The notes below the pieces were generated by a model. That model had not been told where the DNA came from. It saw only the letters and a list, made by a program, of their open reading frames with translations, and made no database searches. The translations under genes were made by a program, and so were the position numbers. From Thermacetogenium sp. UBA5472 (GTDB lineage: Bacteria; Bacillota; DSM-12270; Thermacetogeniales; Thermacetogeniaceae), in NCBI GenBank assembly GCA_002426495.1, contig DIQC01000011.1, positions 1 to 9,586 of the forward strand: DNA of 9,586 bases, read 5' to 3'. Position 1 is the stretch's first letter. Each line of letters starts with the position of its first letter. Below are positions 1 through 6,100 of the stretch, in pieces.

Positions 1-35
1 GAACAAAGAATATGATGAATAAGGGAGGTAGTTCA

Positions 36-788
36 ATGAAAAGGAAAATCGTGCATATCGATGAAGAGAAGTGTGATGGCTGTGGTCTCTGTGTGGATGC
101 CTGCCATGAGGGCGCATTGCAGCTAGTCGGTGGCAAAGCAAAACTGGTATCTGAATCTTACTGTGACGGTTTGGGGGATTGCCTGCCCGAATGCCCGGCT
201 GGGGCTATTACTATAGAGGAGCGGGAAGCTGATCTTTTTGACGAAGAGGCGGTAAAGAAAAACATGGAGGCAAAACAATGTGAATGTGATTCACCAGACA
301 CACTGCCAGACACTTTGGCCTGTGGCTGCCCCGGTACACAGGTGAAAACAATACAAAGAGAGAAACCCAGAGAGGACCCAGTTGCACATCCTGTTCCTGT
401 AGCAGCACCGGCAGTGGAATCCCAGTTAACCCAATGGCCCTGCCAGATCAAGTTAGTGCCAGTTAATGCTCCTTATTTAGATAATGCGCATCTATTGGTT
501 GCCGCGGACTGCACAGCCTATGCCTATGGTAATTTTCATAATGACTTTATGCGCAATAAAATCACCCTGATCGGCTGCCCGAAACTGGACAGTGTTGACT
601 ACTCTGAGAAATTGACAGAGATCTTGAAAGCACATAATGTCAAGAGTGTCACTGTTTTACGTATGGAAGTACCCTGCTGCAGTGGGCTTGTAAACTCTGT
701 CAAAAAAGCTATGATTGACAGCGAGACTATGATTCCCTGGAGGGTTGTCACCATCAGCACTGATGGGAGAATCGTTGAGGATTGCTAA
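36..788 (+). CDS. 4Fe-4S ferredoxin-domain protein with Cys-rich linker and C-terminal domain
   Basis: A 250-residue cytoplasmic iron-sulfur protein; its electron partner is unknown. The N-terminal ferredoxin domain (about residues 5-62) has a complete C-x2-C-x2-C-x3-C motif at C13, C16, C19 and C23. The second motif is incomplete: C43, L46 in place of the second Cys, then C49 and C53-P54. A linker at about 65-130 has two CxC pairs (82/84 and 96/98) and a Pro/Ala-rich stretch. The C-terminal domain (about 134-250) has further cysteines, in WPC (136), ADC (159), GCPKLD (181) and PCCSGL (214-215), plus the final residue C250. I recognise the architecture from anaerobe genomes, where such proteins are annotated only as 4Fe-4S binding proteins. 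ATG 36 was chosen over ATG 12 because GGGAGG (23-28) lies at correct spacing before it and inside the longer reading. The gene upstream is outside the window. The gene converges with the phospholipase gene after 33 bp. Domain call is firm, function unknown. Confidence 0.85.
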   Translation: MKRKIVHIDEEKCDGCGLCVDACHEGALQLVGGKAKLVSESYCDGLGDCLPECPAGAITIEEREADLFDEEAVKKNMEAKQCECDSPDTLPDTLACGCPGTQVKTIQREKPREDPVAHPVPVAAPAVESQLTQWPCQIKLVPVNAPYLDNAHLLVAADCTAYAYGNFHNDFMRNKITLIGCPKLDSVDYSEKLTEILKAHNVKSVTVLRMEVPCCSGLVNSVKKAMIDSETMIPWRVVTISTDGRIVEDC

Positions 789-821
789 TACCTTACAGGC
801 AAAAGCCAGGTGTGGAATATA

Positions 822-1673
822 TTAATCGATGATCTTTTTGATTCTATCATAAGATGCAGTTGCGTCATGATAACCCTGCTCATATAGAGCATTCAATTTT
901 TCAGGGTTTTTTTCAAAGCGGTCTACAGTTAATTTTTTTGAGGGTCTGATCACTGCAATCTTCCCCTTTTGTTCCAATTGGTCTAGGTAAAGCAGAGTTT
1001 TATTGTAAATCTGGTATCGATTCAGCATAGCGGTGATCAGATTGGGGTAATCTCGGTATTTTTTTTGTAACAATAAACGCTGTGGTGTGCTGAGCGGTTT
1101 CTTTTGATAACCATGGTTGCGGGTTAAGACCACTATATTCTTCTGATAACCATCAGTGATGGCCTGGTGAATAGGGATGGGTTCTGTGATCCCTCCATCC
1201 AACAGGTAGTACCCTCTAAAATGAACAATAGGTGAAACAAACGGAACAGAAATTGTGGCTCGCAGAATAGTGAATTTTTTATCTACCTGCCCCTTATCAA
1301 AATATAAGGCTTTTCCTGTTTTGCAGTCAGTGACACCGATTTTGAAAGTAACAGGTGAATTGTGGAATGTTTCATAATCAAAGGGCACTTTATGGTTGGG
1401 GATTTCTTCAAAGATAAAATCCATACCAAAAAGAGAACCCTCTTTGACCAGGTTTTTTAAGCTCATATAACGCCAGTCATCAATAAAAGTGGTATTGACT
1501 ATTCTATTACGCCCTTTTTGCCGGGAAATATAAGATACTGCATTACTGGCACCAGCTGAAACCCCTATCACATAATCGAAGAGTATTTCTTTTTCAAGGA
1601 AAAAGTCCAATACCCCTGCTGTGTAGAGTCCCCTCATCCCACCGCCTTCAAGGACAAGGCCTGTGTGCATCAT
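822..1673 (-). CDS. Patatin-like phospholipase / acyl hydrolase (YjjU/RssA type)
   Basis: A 283-residue predicted serine acyl hydrolase of the patatin family, which cleaves acyl esters of phospholipids with a Ser-Asp dyad. The family hallmarks are all visible: the oxyanion-hole glycine loop GGGMRG at residues 10-15, the nucleophile elbow GVSAG with Ser39, and the DGG motif with Asp159. The family core fills about residues 4-200, and a basic C-terminal extension of about 80 residues follows. Length and the LVLEGGGMRGLYTAGVLDFF opening resemble bacterial YjjU-like single-domain patatins. No signal peptide or membrane segment is seen, so it is probably cytoplasmic or peripheral at the membrane. 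Two ATG codons lie in tandem; upstream on the minus strand AGGGGTGAAGAA gives a moderate ribosome binding site that serves either. It stands alone on its strand. The substrate cannot be told from sequence. Confidence 0.9.
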   Translation of the reverse strand: MMHTGLVLEGGGMRGLYTAGVLDFFLEKEILFDYVIGVSAGASNAVSYISRQKGRNRIVNTTFIDDWRYMSLKNLVKEGSLFGMDFIFEEIPNHKVPFDYETFHNSPVTFKIGVTDCKTGKALYFDKGQVDKKFTILRATISVPFVSPIVHFRGYYLLDGGITEPIPIHQAITDGYQKNIVVLTRNHGYQKKPLSTPQRLLLQKKYRDYPNLITAMLNRYQIYNKTLLYLDQLEQKGKIAVIRPSKKLTVDRFEKNPEKLNALYEQGYHDATASYDRIKKIID

Positions 1674-1698
1674 TTCTTCACCCCTAATGCTTCATCAG

Positions 1699-1707
1699 TT
1701 TATACCA
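1699..1707 (-). promoter_or_regulatory. Possible extended -10 promoter for the phospholipase gene
   Basis: On the minus strand the sequence reads TGG-TATAAA, an extended -10 element with a 5/6 match to TATAAT, about 25 bp upstream of the start codon. No convincing -35 box lies 16-18 bp further upstream. An inverted repeat (CCTGC-CAATT-GCAGG, 1735-1749) sits just upstream of where the -35 would be and could be an operator. This is a by-eye call. Confidence 0.3.
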
Positions 1708-1866
1708 TAATCTTTTACACCGGAGCCACATTTTCCTGCCAATTGCAGGGGATTTATTATCATGTTGTTTCTGGTGACACTAATTATGGGTTATAATTGG
1801 GAGCTGAGATGAGCCTCTAATTAATCATATCTGGCTGAGGTTATTTTTATGTGTGAACAGGGAATA

Positions 1867-1894
1867 TTGATATTGTGCTAGAAAATGCTATATA
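1867..1894 (+). promoter_or_regulatory. Probable sigma-A promoter upstream of queF
   Basis: TTGATA (1867-1872, 5/6 match to TTGACA) is followed after 16 bp by TATATA (1889-1894), preceded by TGC to make an extended -10. An overlapping alternative is TATACT at 1891-1896 with 18-bp spacing. Transcription would start near 1901 and give a leader of about 150 nt before queF, long enough for a regulatory RNA. It probably drives queF-trmK-nif3 as one transcript ending at the terminator at 4362-4386. Confidence 0.5.
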
Positions 1895-2054
1895 CTATGT
1901 AAAATGATGGTGTTATTTCGTAGTGCTCTGATCCTGCTATAAATAAATAATATGTAAAGATTGCCGGACGCTCGTCTCCTACAGGGGGAGTGGATTGATC
2001 TATAAGGACAACAAGGACAGCATTAGACTACTTTATAAAGGGGAGAGGCAGTAG

Positions 2055-2456
2055 ATGAGTCAAGAAAAAGAAAAAGATGTCAGGCGTTGGGATGTGGATA
2101 CATATGAAGCAATTGATACAGAGACATTGGAAGCGATACCTTTCGAATATCCAGGCAGTGCCACAGAAGTGGCCTATATCTATCCGGAGTTTACCTCTGT
2201 CTGTCCCTGGACAGGGCTGCCTGATTTCGGTGAACTGACGATAACTTACATTCCTCGGGATATGCTTGTTGAACTCAAATCTCTGAAATACTATCTTAAT
2301 TCCTTCCGTAATGTAGGGATTTTACAGGAACATGTCGTGAACCGGGTGAAAGAAGACCTGGTAAAGCTCTTGAACCCTGTTACCCTCACTGTAAAGGCAG
2401 ACTTCCGGCCCCGCGGGGGCATTGGCACCTGTGTTCAAGCAGATTTCCATTCCTAG
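2055..2456 (+). CDS. queF: NADPH-dependent 7-cyano-7-deazaguanine (preQ0) reductase QueF
   Basis: QueF reduces the nitrile of preQ0 to the amine of preQ1 with two NADPH, a step of queuosine synthesis for tRNAs reading NAU/NAC codons. The 133-residue protein is the short, unimodular, YkvM-like type. Visible family features are the nucleophilic Cys50 in SVCPWTGLPDFGEL with Asp57 seven residues on, the QueF motif ELKSLKYY at 73-80, the SFRN segment at 83-86 and the C-terminal RPRGGI substrate loop. One difference from the Bacillus enzyme is that the usual His-Glu pair after SFRN reads Gln91-Glu92-His93. The start ATG follows AAGGGGAG (2038-2045) at good spacing. The preQ0-making genes queC, queD and queE are not in the window. 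trmK follows after 38 bp, probably in the same operon. Confidence 0.95.
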   Translation: MSQEKEKDVRRWDVDTYEAIDTETLEAIPFEYPGSATEVAYIYPEFTSVCPWTGLPDFGELTITYIPRDMLVELKSLKYYLNSFRNVGILQEHVVNRVKEDLVKLLNPVTLTVKADFRPRGGIGTCVQADFHS

Positions 2457-2494
2457 TTTTTCGCGTTGGGAAGTGGTGCAAGGGGGTTATCGAC

Positions 2495-3235
2495 ATGATA
2501 CTGTCTGAGCGGCTCTCCAGAATTGCCGGTTATGTACCCTGGGGGCGTGTTGTGGCTGATATTGGTACAGATCATGCTTTGCTGCCCATTTATTTGGTCA
2601 CTCAAGAAATATCACCATATGTGATTGCCTGTGATCTCACATCAGGTCCGCTGGAATCTGCAAGGGCTAATATTTATCTTTACAAATTAACTGATAAGAT
2701 AGAGATAAGGCAGGGGGATGGCCTGGAGCCGCTTAACCGAGGGGAAGCGGATGTGATCATTATATCAGGAATGGGTGGCGCTAAAATAAGAGATATTCTA
2801 GAGACATCATCTGATGTGCTGGATGAAGTTGTGCGGATAATTCTGCAGCCCCAAAGGGGGGCAGGTATTGTACGGAGATGGTTATTTGCTCATAACTGGG
2901 AGATCATTGATGAGGATCTGGTTTTGGAAAACGACAATTATTATGAAATAATTATTGCCGAACACACAATGAATGTTAGTGCGTTTGCTATTGACAAGAA
3001 CCTGGGCAGACAGGAAGAAGAACTGCTTGATGTAGGACCTCGTCTTGTAGAAAAGAAACACCCACTCCTCATACCATTTCTCCAGGAGAAGACAAGACTA
3101 GCGGAAAATGTATTAAAATCACTGCGGCACGCCAAAACTCCAGCTGCAAAAATAATGCGCCAGGAATGGCGGCGCAAAATTTTGTTATACAGGAGGACAA
3201 TAGAAAATGTCACTGAAATGTCGACAGATATTTGA
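2495..3235 (+). CDS. trmK: tRNA (adenine(22)-N1)-methyltransferase TrmK
   Basis: TrmK (YqfN family) transfers a methyl group from S-adenosylmethionine to N1 of A22 in the D-loop region of certain bacterial tRNAs. The 246-residue protein opens with the class I methyltransferase fold: motif I is VADIGTDHALLP (about 20-31), the SAM-ribose acidic residue lies in ACDLTSGPL (Asp47), an acidic QGDGL follows (Asp75), and the family signature SGMGG is at 91-95, followed by LQPQ. The C-terminal third (about 165-240) is charged and helical, as in the coiled-coil domain of the family. ATG is preceded by AGGGGGT at about 7-8 nt spacing. The last 29 bp overlap the start of the next gene, a pairing (yqfN-yqfO) that is common in Firmicutes. 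There the pair usually lies downstream of rpoD; here queF takes the upstream place. Confidence 0.93.
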   Translation: MILSERLSRIAGYVPWGRVVADIGTDHALLPIYLVTQEISPYVIACDLTSGPLESARANIYLYKLTDKIEIRQGDGLEPLNRGEADVIIISGMGGAKIRDILETSSDVLDEVVRIILQPQRGAGIVRRWLFAHNWEIIDEDLVLENDNYYEIIIAEHTMNVSAFAIDKNLGRQEEELLDVGPRLVEKKHPLLIPFLQEKTRLAENVLKSLRHAKTPAAKIMRQEWRRKILLYRRTIENVTEMSTDI

Positions 3236-4325
3236 CTGGATCGAAGAATGGGCTTCACCCGATCTGGCAGAGAAAAGGGATCGGATAGGGCTTTTGGTGG
3301 GTTCACCTTTTGATGAGGTGCGCAAGGTTTTGGTAACACTTGATGTCACAGGGGAGGTGATAGATGAAGCGATCAGGGAAAATGTTCAGTTGATCGTCTC
3401 TCATCATCCTCTATATCGTGATCCCATTCCTTATCTGAGATCAGATCTCTATCCAACCTCTCTTATTTATCGGTTAATTCGAAATGGGATTGCTTTATAT
3501 GCTGCACATACAAATCTAGATGCAGCTAATGGGGCAATCAATGACATTCTGGCTGATCGTTTGGGACTTGTAGATATTGATCTGTTGTTTACCAGTAGTG
3601 ATGAAAAGCTGTACAAGGTTGTTGTTTTTGTACCCAAGGGTTATGAGGACCAGGTACGCCAGGCAATGTGTTCTCAGGGCGCAGGATGGATAGGTAATTA
3701 CTCTGACTGCACCTTTCAATTAGAGGGAACTGGGACATTTCGTCCCCTTGAGGGGACAACCCCTTTTATTGGGCAGAGCGGAGAATTGGAGAAAGTTGTG
3801 GAATACCGGATCGAGACCATTGTTCCTCAAAAAAAGCTGGAAAATGTACTGAAAGAGATGACAGCAACTCACCCCTATGAAGAGGTTGCTTATGATATCT
3901 ATCCTCTCGAAAATCAGGGGCCCAGGAAGGGTTTTGGCAGGGTAGGAAAACTTTCTGAAACCATGAATCTTGCTGATTTTGCACAAAAGGTTAAGGATTG
4001 CTTGGGGTTGGAATTGGTGAAGATAAGTGGAGACCCGAAGAGAAACATCTCCAAAGTTGCCTTGTGCGGCGGGAGTGCGATGATGTTCCTTGACTGTGCT
4101 TTAAAATGTGGTGCTGATGTTTATTTAACAGGGGATGTCAAGCATCATGGAGCATTGGATGCCCTGGAGCAGGGGATTGCGGTGGTGGATGCCGGGCACT
4201 ATGCGACTGAGCAGGTAGTTGTGCCTGTGCTGGCCGATTATATTAAAGAAAAGGCAAAAAAAGCTGAGGATGAACTTACAGTAATGGTTTCCCAGGTCAA
4301 GACAAATCCCTTTCAGTATGTGTGA
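3207..4325 (+). CDS. Nif3-like dinuclear metal-center protein (YqfO type)
   Basis: A 372-residue member of the Nif3/YqfO (DUF34) family. Members form ring-like hexamers with a di-metal site; proposed roles include GTP cyclohydrolase-like activity and metal handling, but the true function is unsettled. Metal-binding elements are visible: SHHP with His66 and His67, HTNLD with His101 and Asp105, and the C-terminal GHYATE with His331 and Glu335. Between the two halves (about residues 130-230) sits the PII/CutA-like insertion of the longer Firmicute YqfO form, and the length matches that form. The start is an ATG with AGGAGG at 3191-3196, inside the end of trmK (29-bp overlap, different frame), which suggests translational coupling. 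An intrinsic terminator follows 36 bp after the stop, so this is the last gene of the queF-trmK-nif3 unit. Confidence 0.92.
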   Translation: MSLKCRQIFDWIEEWASPDLAEKRDRIGLLVGSPFDEVRKVLVTLDVTGEVIDEAIRENVQLIVSHHPLYRDPIPYLRSDLYPTSLIYRLIRNGIALYAAHTNLDAANGAINDILADRLGLVDIDLLFTSSDEKLYKVVVFVPKGYEDQVRQAMCSQGAGWIGNYSDCTFQLEGTGTFRPLEGTTPFIGQSGELEKVVEYRIETIVPQKKLENVLKEMTATHPYEEVAYDIYPLENQGPRKGFGRVGKLSETMNLADFAQKVKDCLGLELVKISGDPKRNISKVALCGGSAMMFLDCALKCGADVYLTGDVKHHGALDALEQGIAVVDAGHYATEQVVVPVLADYIKEKAKKAEDELTVMVSQVKTNPFQYV

Positions 4326-4361
4326 ACCGACATATGAGCTTGAACTATATATCTAATAAAT

Positions 4362-4386
4362 GCCAGGCAAAACCCTGGCTTTTTTT
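4362..4386 (+). terminator. Intrinsic terminator after nif3-like gene
   Basis: A perfect 6-bp stem GCCAGG (4362-4367) / CCTGGC (4374-4379) with loop CAAAAC is followed at once by seven T residues (4380-4386). It is a textbook rho-independent terminator and ends the queF-trmK-nif3 transcript. Confidence 0.9.
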
Positions 4387-4490
4387 ATTAATATTGTTGT
4401 TTTTAGTCCATACTAAGAGAACAATTCTTTTCAATTATTTTTTTCCAGCTAAACGACAACCATTAAACAAATACAAGGAGGCCCTTCTGA

Positions 4491-5822
4491 ATGCTGAACT
4501 GGATGTTGTCAAAGATGGCGGACCCATTAATGGATGACGCCATGGAAAAAATGCTCACTGCAAAGTATGCGGATAATCCCTTTGTCGCTGTGACCGCGTC
4601 GGAAAAGCTCTCAACCAGAGCCATCGTTGAGGCGGGTATGAGGGCCGAAACCGGCAAGGCACTGGAAAGGCCCCTGGGTAGTCCGGTTAACCTGGATCCC
4701 TGGGAAAAGGTATTGCTGAATCCTAAGCAATTATTTCAACTTCCAGCAGAGGATCCCAACCAAATCAACACACAGACTGTGATCGGCCCTCAGGCTGACA
4801 GACCGCTAAATTTGGATATCCCAATCATGATTACTGGAATGTCTTATGGTGCTTCAGTAAGTCTCCCCTTTAAAGTTGCTTTGGCTAAGGGGGCAACTCA
4901 GGCAGGCACAGCAACCAACACAGGGGAATCTGCGGTTACAGATGAGGAACGCAAGGCAGCAAAATATCTTATCGGGCAGTATAATCGCGGCGGGTGGCTG
5001 AATACCCCAGAACAGCTTAAACTTGTAGATGCCATTGAGGTACAGTTTGGCCAGGCGGCCTGGGGTGGTGGAGTGACAGAGACGACCAAATCCGATAAGG
5101 TTGGTCCAGAGTTGAGAAAGCTGTGGAATATCGAGAAAGGCCAGGATGCTGTTATCCACGCCCGCATGCCTGGCACTGCTTCAGTAGAGGACATCATCAA
5201 TTTGATCAATGGTCTGAAATCCGAATATGATGTTCCTGTTGGTGTAAAAATTGCGGGTTCCGATTATATTGAGTATGAACTTGAAGTGATCTCTAAAACC
5301 GATGCTGATTTTATAGTGATCGATGGATTTGGTGGGGGTACGGCAGGAGCAACGGTGACACTTGAAGATAATTTGGGGCTTCCCCTGCTCTACTGTCTGC
5401 CGCGGGCGATCCAGTGGCTTGAGGATAATAACATGCGCAACCGCTTTACTGTAATTGCTTCCGGCAGGTTGAAAACCCCCGGTCACTTTTTGAAGGCCTT
5501 GGCACTGGGAGCAGATGCTGTATACATCGGATCGATAGCTATTACCGCTGCACTTCACACGCAAGTGATCAAACCACTTCCCCAAACAACTCCACCTCAG
5601 TTGATTCTCTATGACGGTACCTTAAAGGATGAATTGGATGTGGACCGGGCAGCACAGTGTCTGGCCAATTTTCTTCAGTCATGTATTGCAGAGATGCGGT
5701 TGGCAGCACAGGCATTGGGCAAGAACGCGGTCAATGAAATTAATAGCGATGATCTGGTGAGTGTTGACCGGGAATTGTCCGAGTCTTTAAGAATCAGATA
5801 TGCCGGAACACCTCGCCGATAA
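4491..5822 (+). CDS. Stand-alone FMN-binding glutamate synthase-like protein lacking Fe-S cysteines
   Basis: A 443-residue protein matching the FMN/synthase domain of glutamate synthase large subunit (GltB), on its own. The TIM-barrel domain runs from about 95 to 385: PIMITGMSYGA at 111-121, GTATNTGES at 139-147, VQFGQAAWGGG at 184-194, VKIAGSDYIE at 252-261, IDGFGGGTAGA at 277-287 and ASGRLKTPGHFLKALALGADAVYIG at about 323-347, the last being the usual flavin phosphate-binding end of the barrel. Missing are the N-terminal glutaminase domain, any ferredoxin domain, and the cysteine cluster that binds 3Fe-4S in GltB; after VYIG the sequence reads SIAITAALHTQ. Only three Cys occur in the whole protein (302, 390, 398). 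The database-style name is FMN-binding glutamate synthase family protein; substrate and electron donor are unknown. AAGGAGG (4475-4481) lies 9 nt before the ATG. It probably forms its own transcription unit after the upstream terminator. Confidence 0.85.
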   Translation: MLNWMLSKMADPLMDDAMEKMLTAKYADNPFVAVTASEKLSTRAIVEAGMRAETGKALERPLGSPVNLDPWEKVLLNPKQLFQLPAEDPNQINTQTVIGPQADRPLNLDIPIMITGMSYGASVSLPFKVALAKGATQAGTATNTGESAVTDEERKAAKYLIGQYNRGGWLNTPEQLKLVDAIEVQFGQAAWGGGVTETTKSDKVGPELRKLWNIEKGQDAVIHARMPGTASVEDIINLINGLKSEYDVPVGVKIAGSDYIEYELEVISKTDADFIVIDGFGGGTAGATVTLEDNLGLPLLYCLPRAIQWLEDNNMRNRFTVIASGRLKTPGHFLKALALGADAVYIGSIAITAALHTQVIKPLPQTTPPQLILYDGTLKDELDVDRAAQCLANFLQSCIAEMRLAAQALGKNAVNEINSDDLVSVDRELSESLRIRYAGTPRR

Positions 5823-5921
5823 AAAGAAAAAGGTGACAGGGGAGGGCAGGTACGCGGTTGTTTTTTGATGCGTCAGCACTGCCGGGCAGCATGAGGTCTA
5901 TCCGAGCACCAATTTGTGATA

Positions 5922-5927
5922 TATAAT
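5922..5927 (+). promoter_or_regulatory. Possible -10 box before the stem-loop and alcohol dehydrogenase
   Basis: A perfect TATAAT occurs in the gap after the FMN enzyme gene, but no good -35 box lies 16-18 bp upstream. If used, transcription would start near 5934, inside the left arm of the stem-loop at 5930-5979, so the RNA would begin almost exactly with that structure. Confidence 0.3.
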
Positions 5928-5929
5928 AG

Positions 5930-5979
5930 ATTAGAACTGCGGGTCTTTGGATGAGAAATAATCGACCTGTAGTTCTAAT
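5930..5979. repeat. Long inverted repeat / stem-loop, 16-bp arms
   Basis: ATTAGAACTGCGGGTC (5930-5945) pairs along its full length with GACCTGTAGTTCTAAT (5964-5979). As RNA it gives 14 Watson-Crick pairs and two G-U wobbles; the loop is 18 nt (5946-5963). No T-run follows the right arm, so it is not a standard intrinsic terminator. It lies just downstream of a TATAAT and upstream of a mini-ORF and the alcohol dehydrogenase gene, so a 5' leader structure or a protein-binding site are both possible. Confidence 0.75.
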
Positions 5980-6011
5980 TGTATTGTAGGCTGGGGGAGG
6001 AGTATCGGATT

Positions 6012-6071
6012 ATGTCGAAAAAATCCGAGCTGATCATCGGTGGAGGGCTGGCTGCCGGCTGCTACTGCTAG
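6012..6071 (+). CDS. 19-codon mini-ORF with Rossmann-like GGG motif; leader peptide or gene remnant
   Basis: A short reading frame, ATG to TAG, encodes MSKKSELIIGGGLAAGCYC. A very strong ribosome binding site (GGGGGAGGAG, about 5993-6002) precedes it at suitable spacing. The hydrophobic run followed by GGGLAAG looks like the beta-alpha dinucleotide-binding start of FAD/NAD flavoproteins, which often begin in this way near the N-terminus. The frame ends just there. In another frame the following bases read ATARGVNLLGG, which could continue such a fold, so a frameshifted remnant of a lost flavoprotein gene is possible. A leader peptide for the downstream alcohol dehydrogenase, 29 bp on, or plain coincidence are the alternatives. 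I cannot decide between them. Confidence 0.35.
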   Translation: MSKKSELIIGGGLAAGCYC

Positions 6072-6086
6072 AGGTGTTAACTTATT

Positions 6087-6092
6087 GGGAGG
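6087..6092 (+). promoter_or_regulatory. Ribosome binding site fixing the TTG start of the alcohol dehydrogenase
   Basis: GGGAGG lies 8 nt before the TTG at 6101. No in-frame ATG or GTG occurs nearby at workable spacing, and the residues after TTG (LFDFLVPQIIFGPG) are the normal start of an iron-type alcohol dehydrogenase. Confidence 0.8.
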
Positions 6093-6100
6093 CGTGTTGA

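Larger units (their letters stand above)
1674..2054. other. Divergent intergenic region between phospholipase gene and queF
   Basis: A 381-bp stretch without a credible protein gene. It holds possible promoters for the two divergent genes (listed separately), two short inverted repeats in the left half (CCTGC-CAATT-GCAGG at 1735-1749 and AATTAT-GGGTT-ATAATT at 1782-1798) and a leader of about 150 nt before queF. In that leader, two overlapping hairpins can form at about 1967-1990 (GGACG-CT-CGTCT, and CTCCT against GGGAG), and a 9-bp unit is repeated in tandem at 2004-2021 (AAGGACAAC then AAGGACAGC). I do not recognise a preQ1 riboswitch consensus or any other known riboswitch here. Confidence 0.6.

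Noticed and set aside
790..820. Small GGC-AAAA-GCC hairpin between the convergent genes as a bidirectional terminator
   Set aside because: The stem is only three to four pairs and there is no T-run on either strand.
1960..2054. preQ1 riboswitch before queF
   Set aside because: Neither the preQ1-I core with its A-rich tail pseudoknot nor a preQ1-II pattern could be found by eye; only unassigned hairpins remain.
2941..3339. 132-codon minus-strand frame over the trmK/nif3 junction
   Set aside because: It lies opposite two well recognised genes, has Ser/Arg-rich antisense-type composition and no family resemblance.
4322..4537. 71-codon + strand reading frame overlapping the end of nif3 and the start of the FMN enzyme gene
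   Set aside because: It runs through the intrinsic terminator at 4362-4386 and an AT-rich stretch, has no ribosome binding site, and its composition is not protein-like.
5181..5585. 134-codon minus-strand frame inside the FMN enzyme gene
   Set aside because: Shadow of the coding strand; the sense frame has continuous family motifs.
5865..5895. CTGC-CGG-GCAG hairpin after the FMN enzyme gene as terminator
   Set aside because: Four-pair stem without a following T-run.
6069..6080. Readthrough of the TAG in the mini-ORF as pyrrolysine
   Set aside because: The frame meets a TAA three codons later, so readthrough would add almost nothing, and no pyrrolysine gene is visible.
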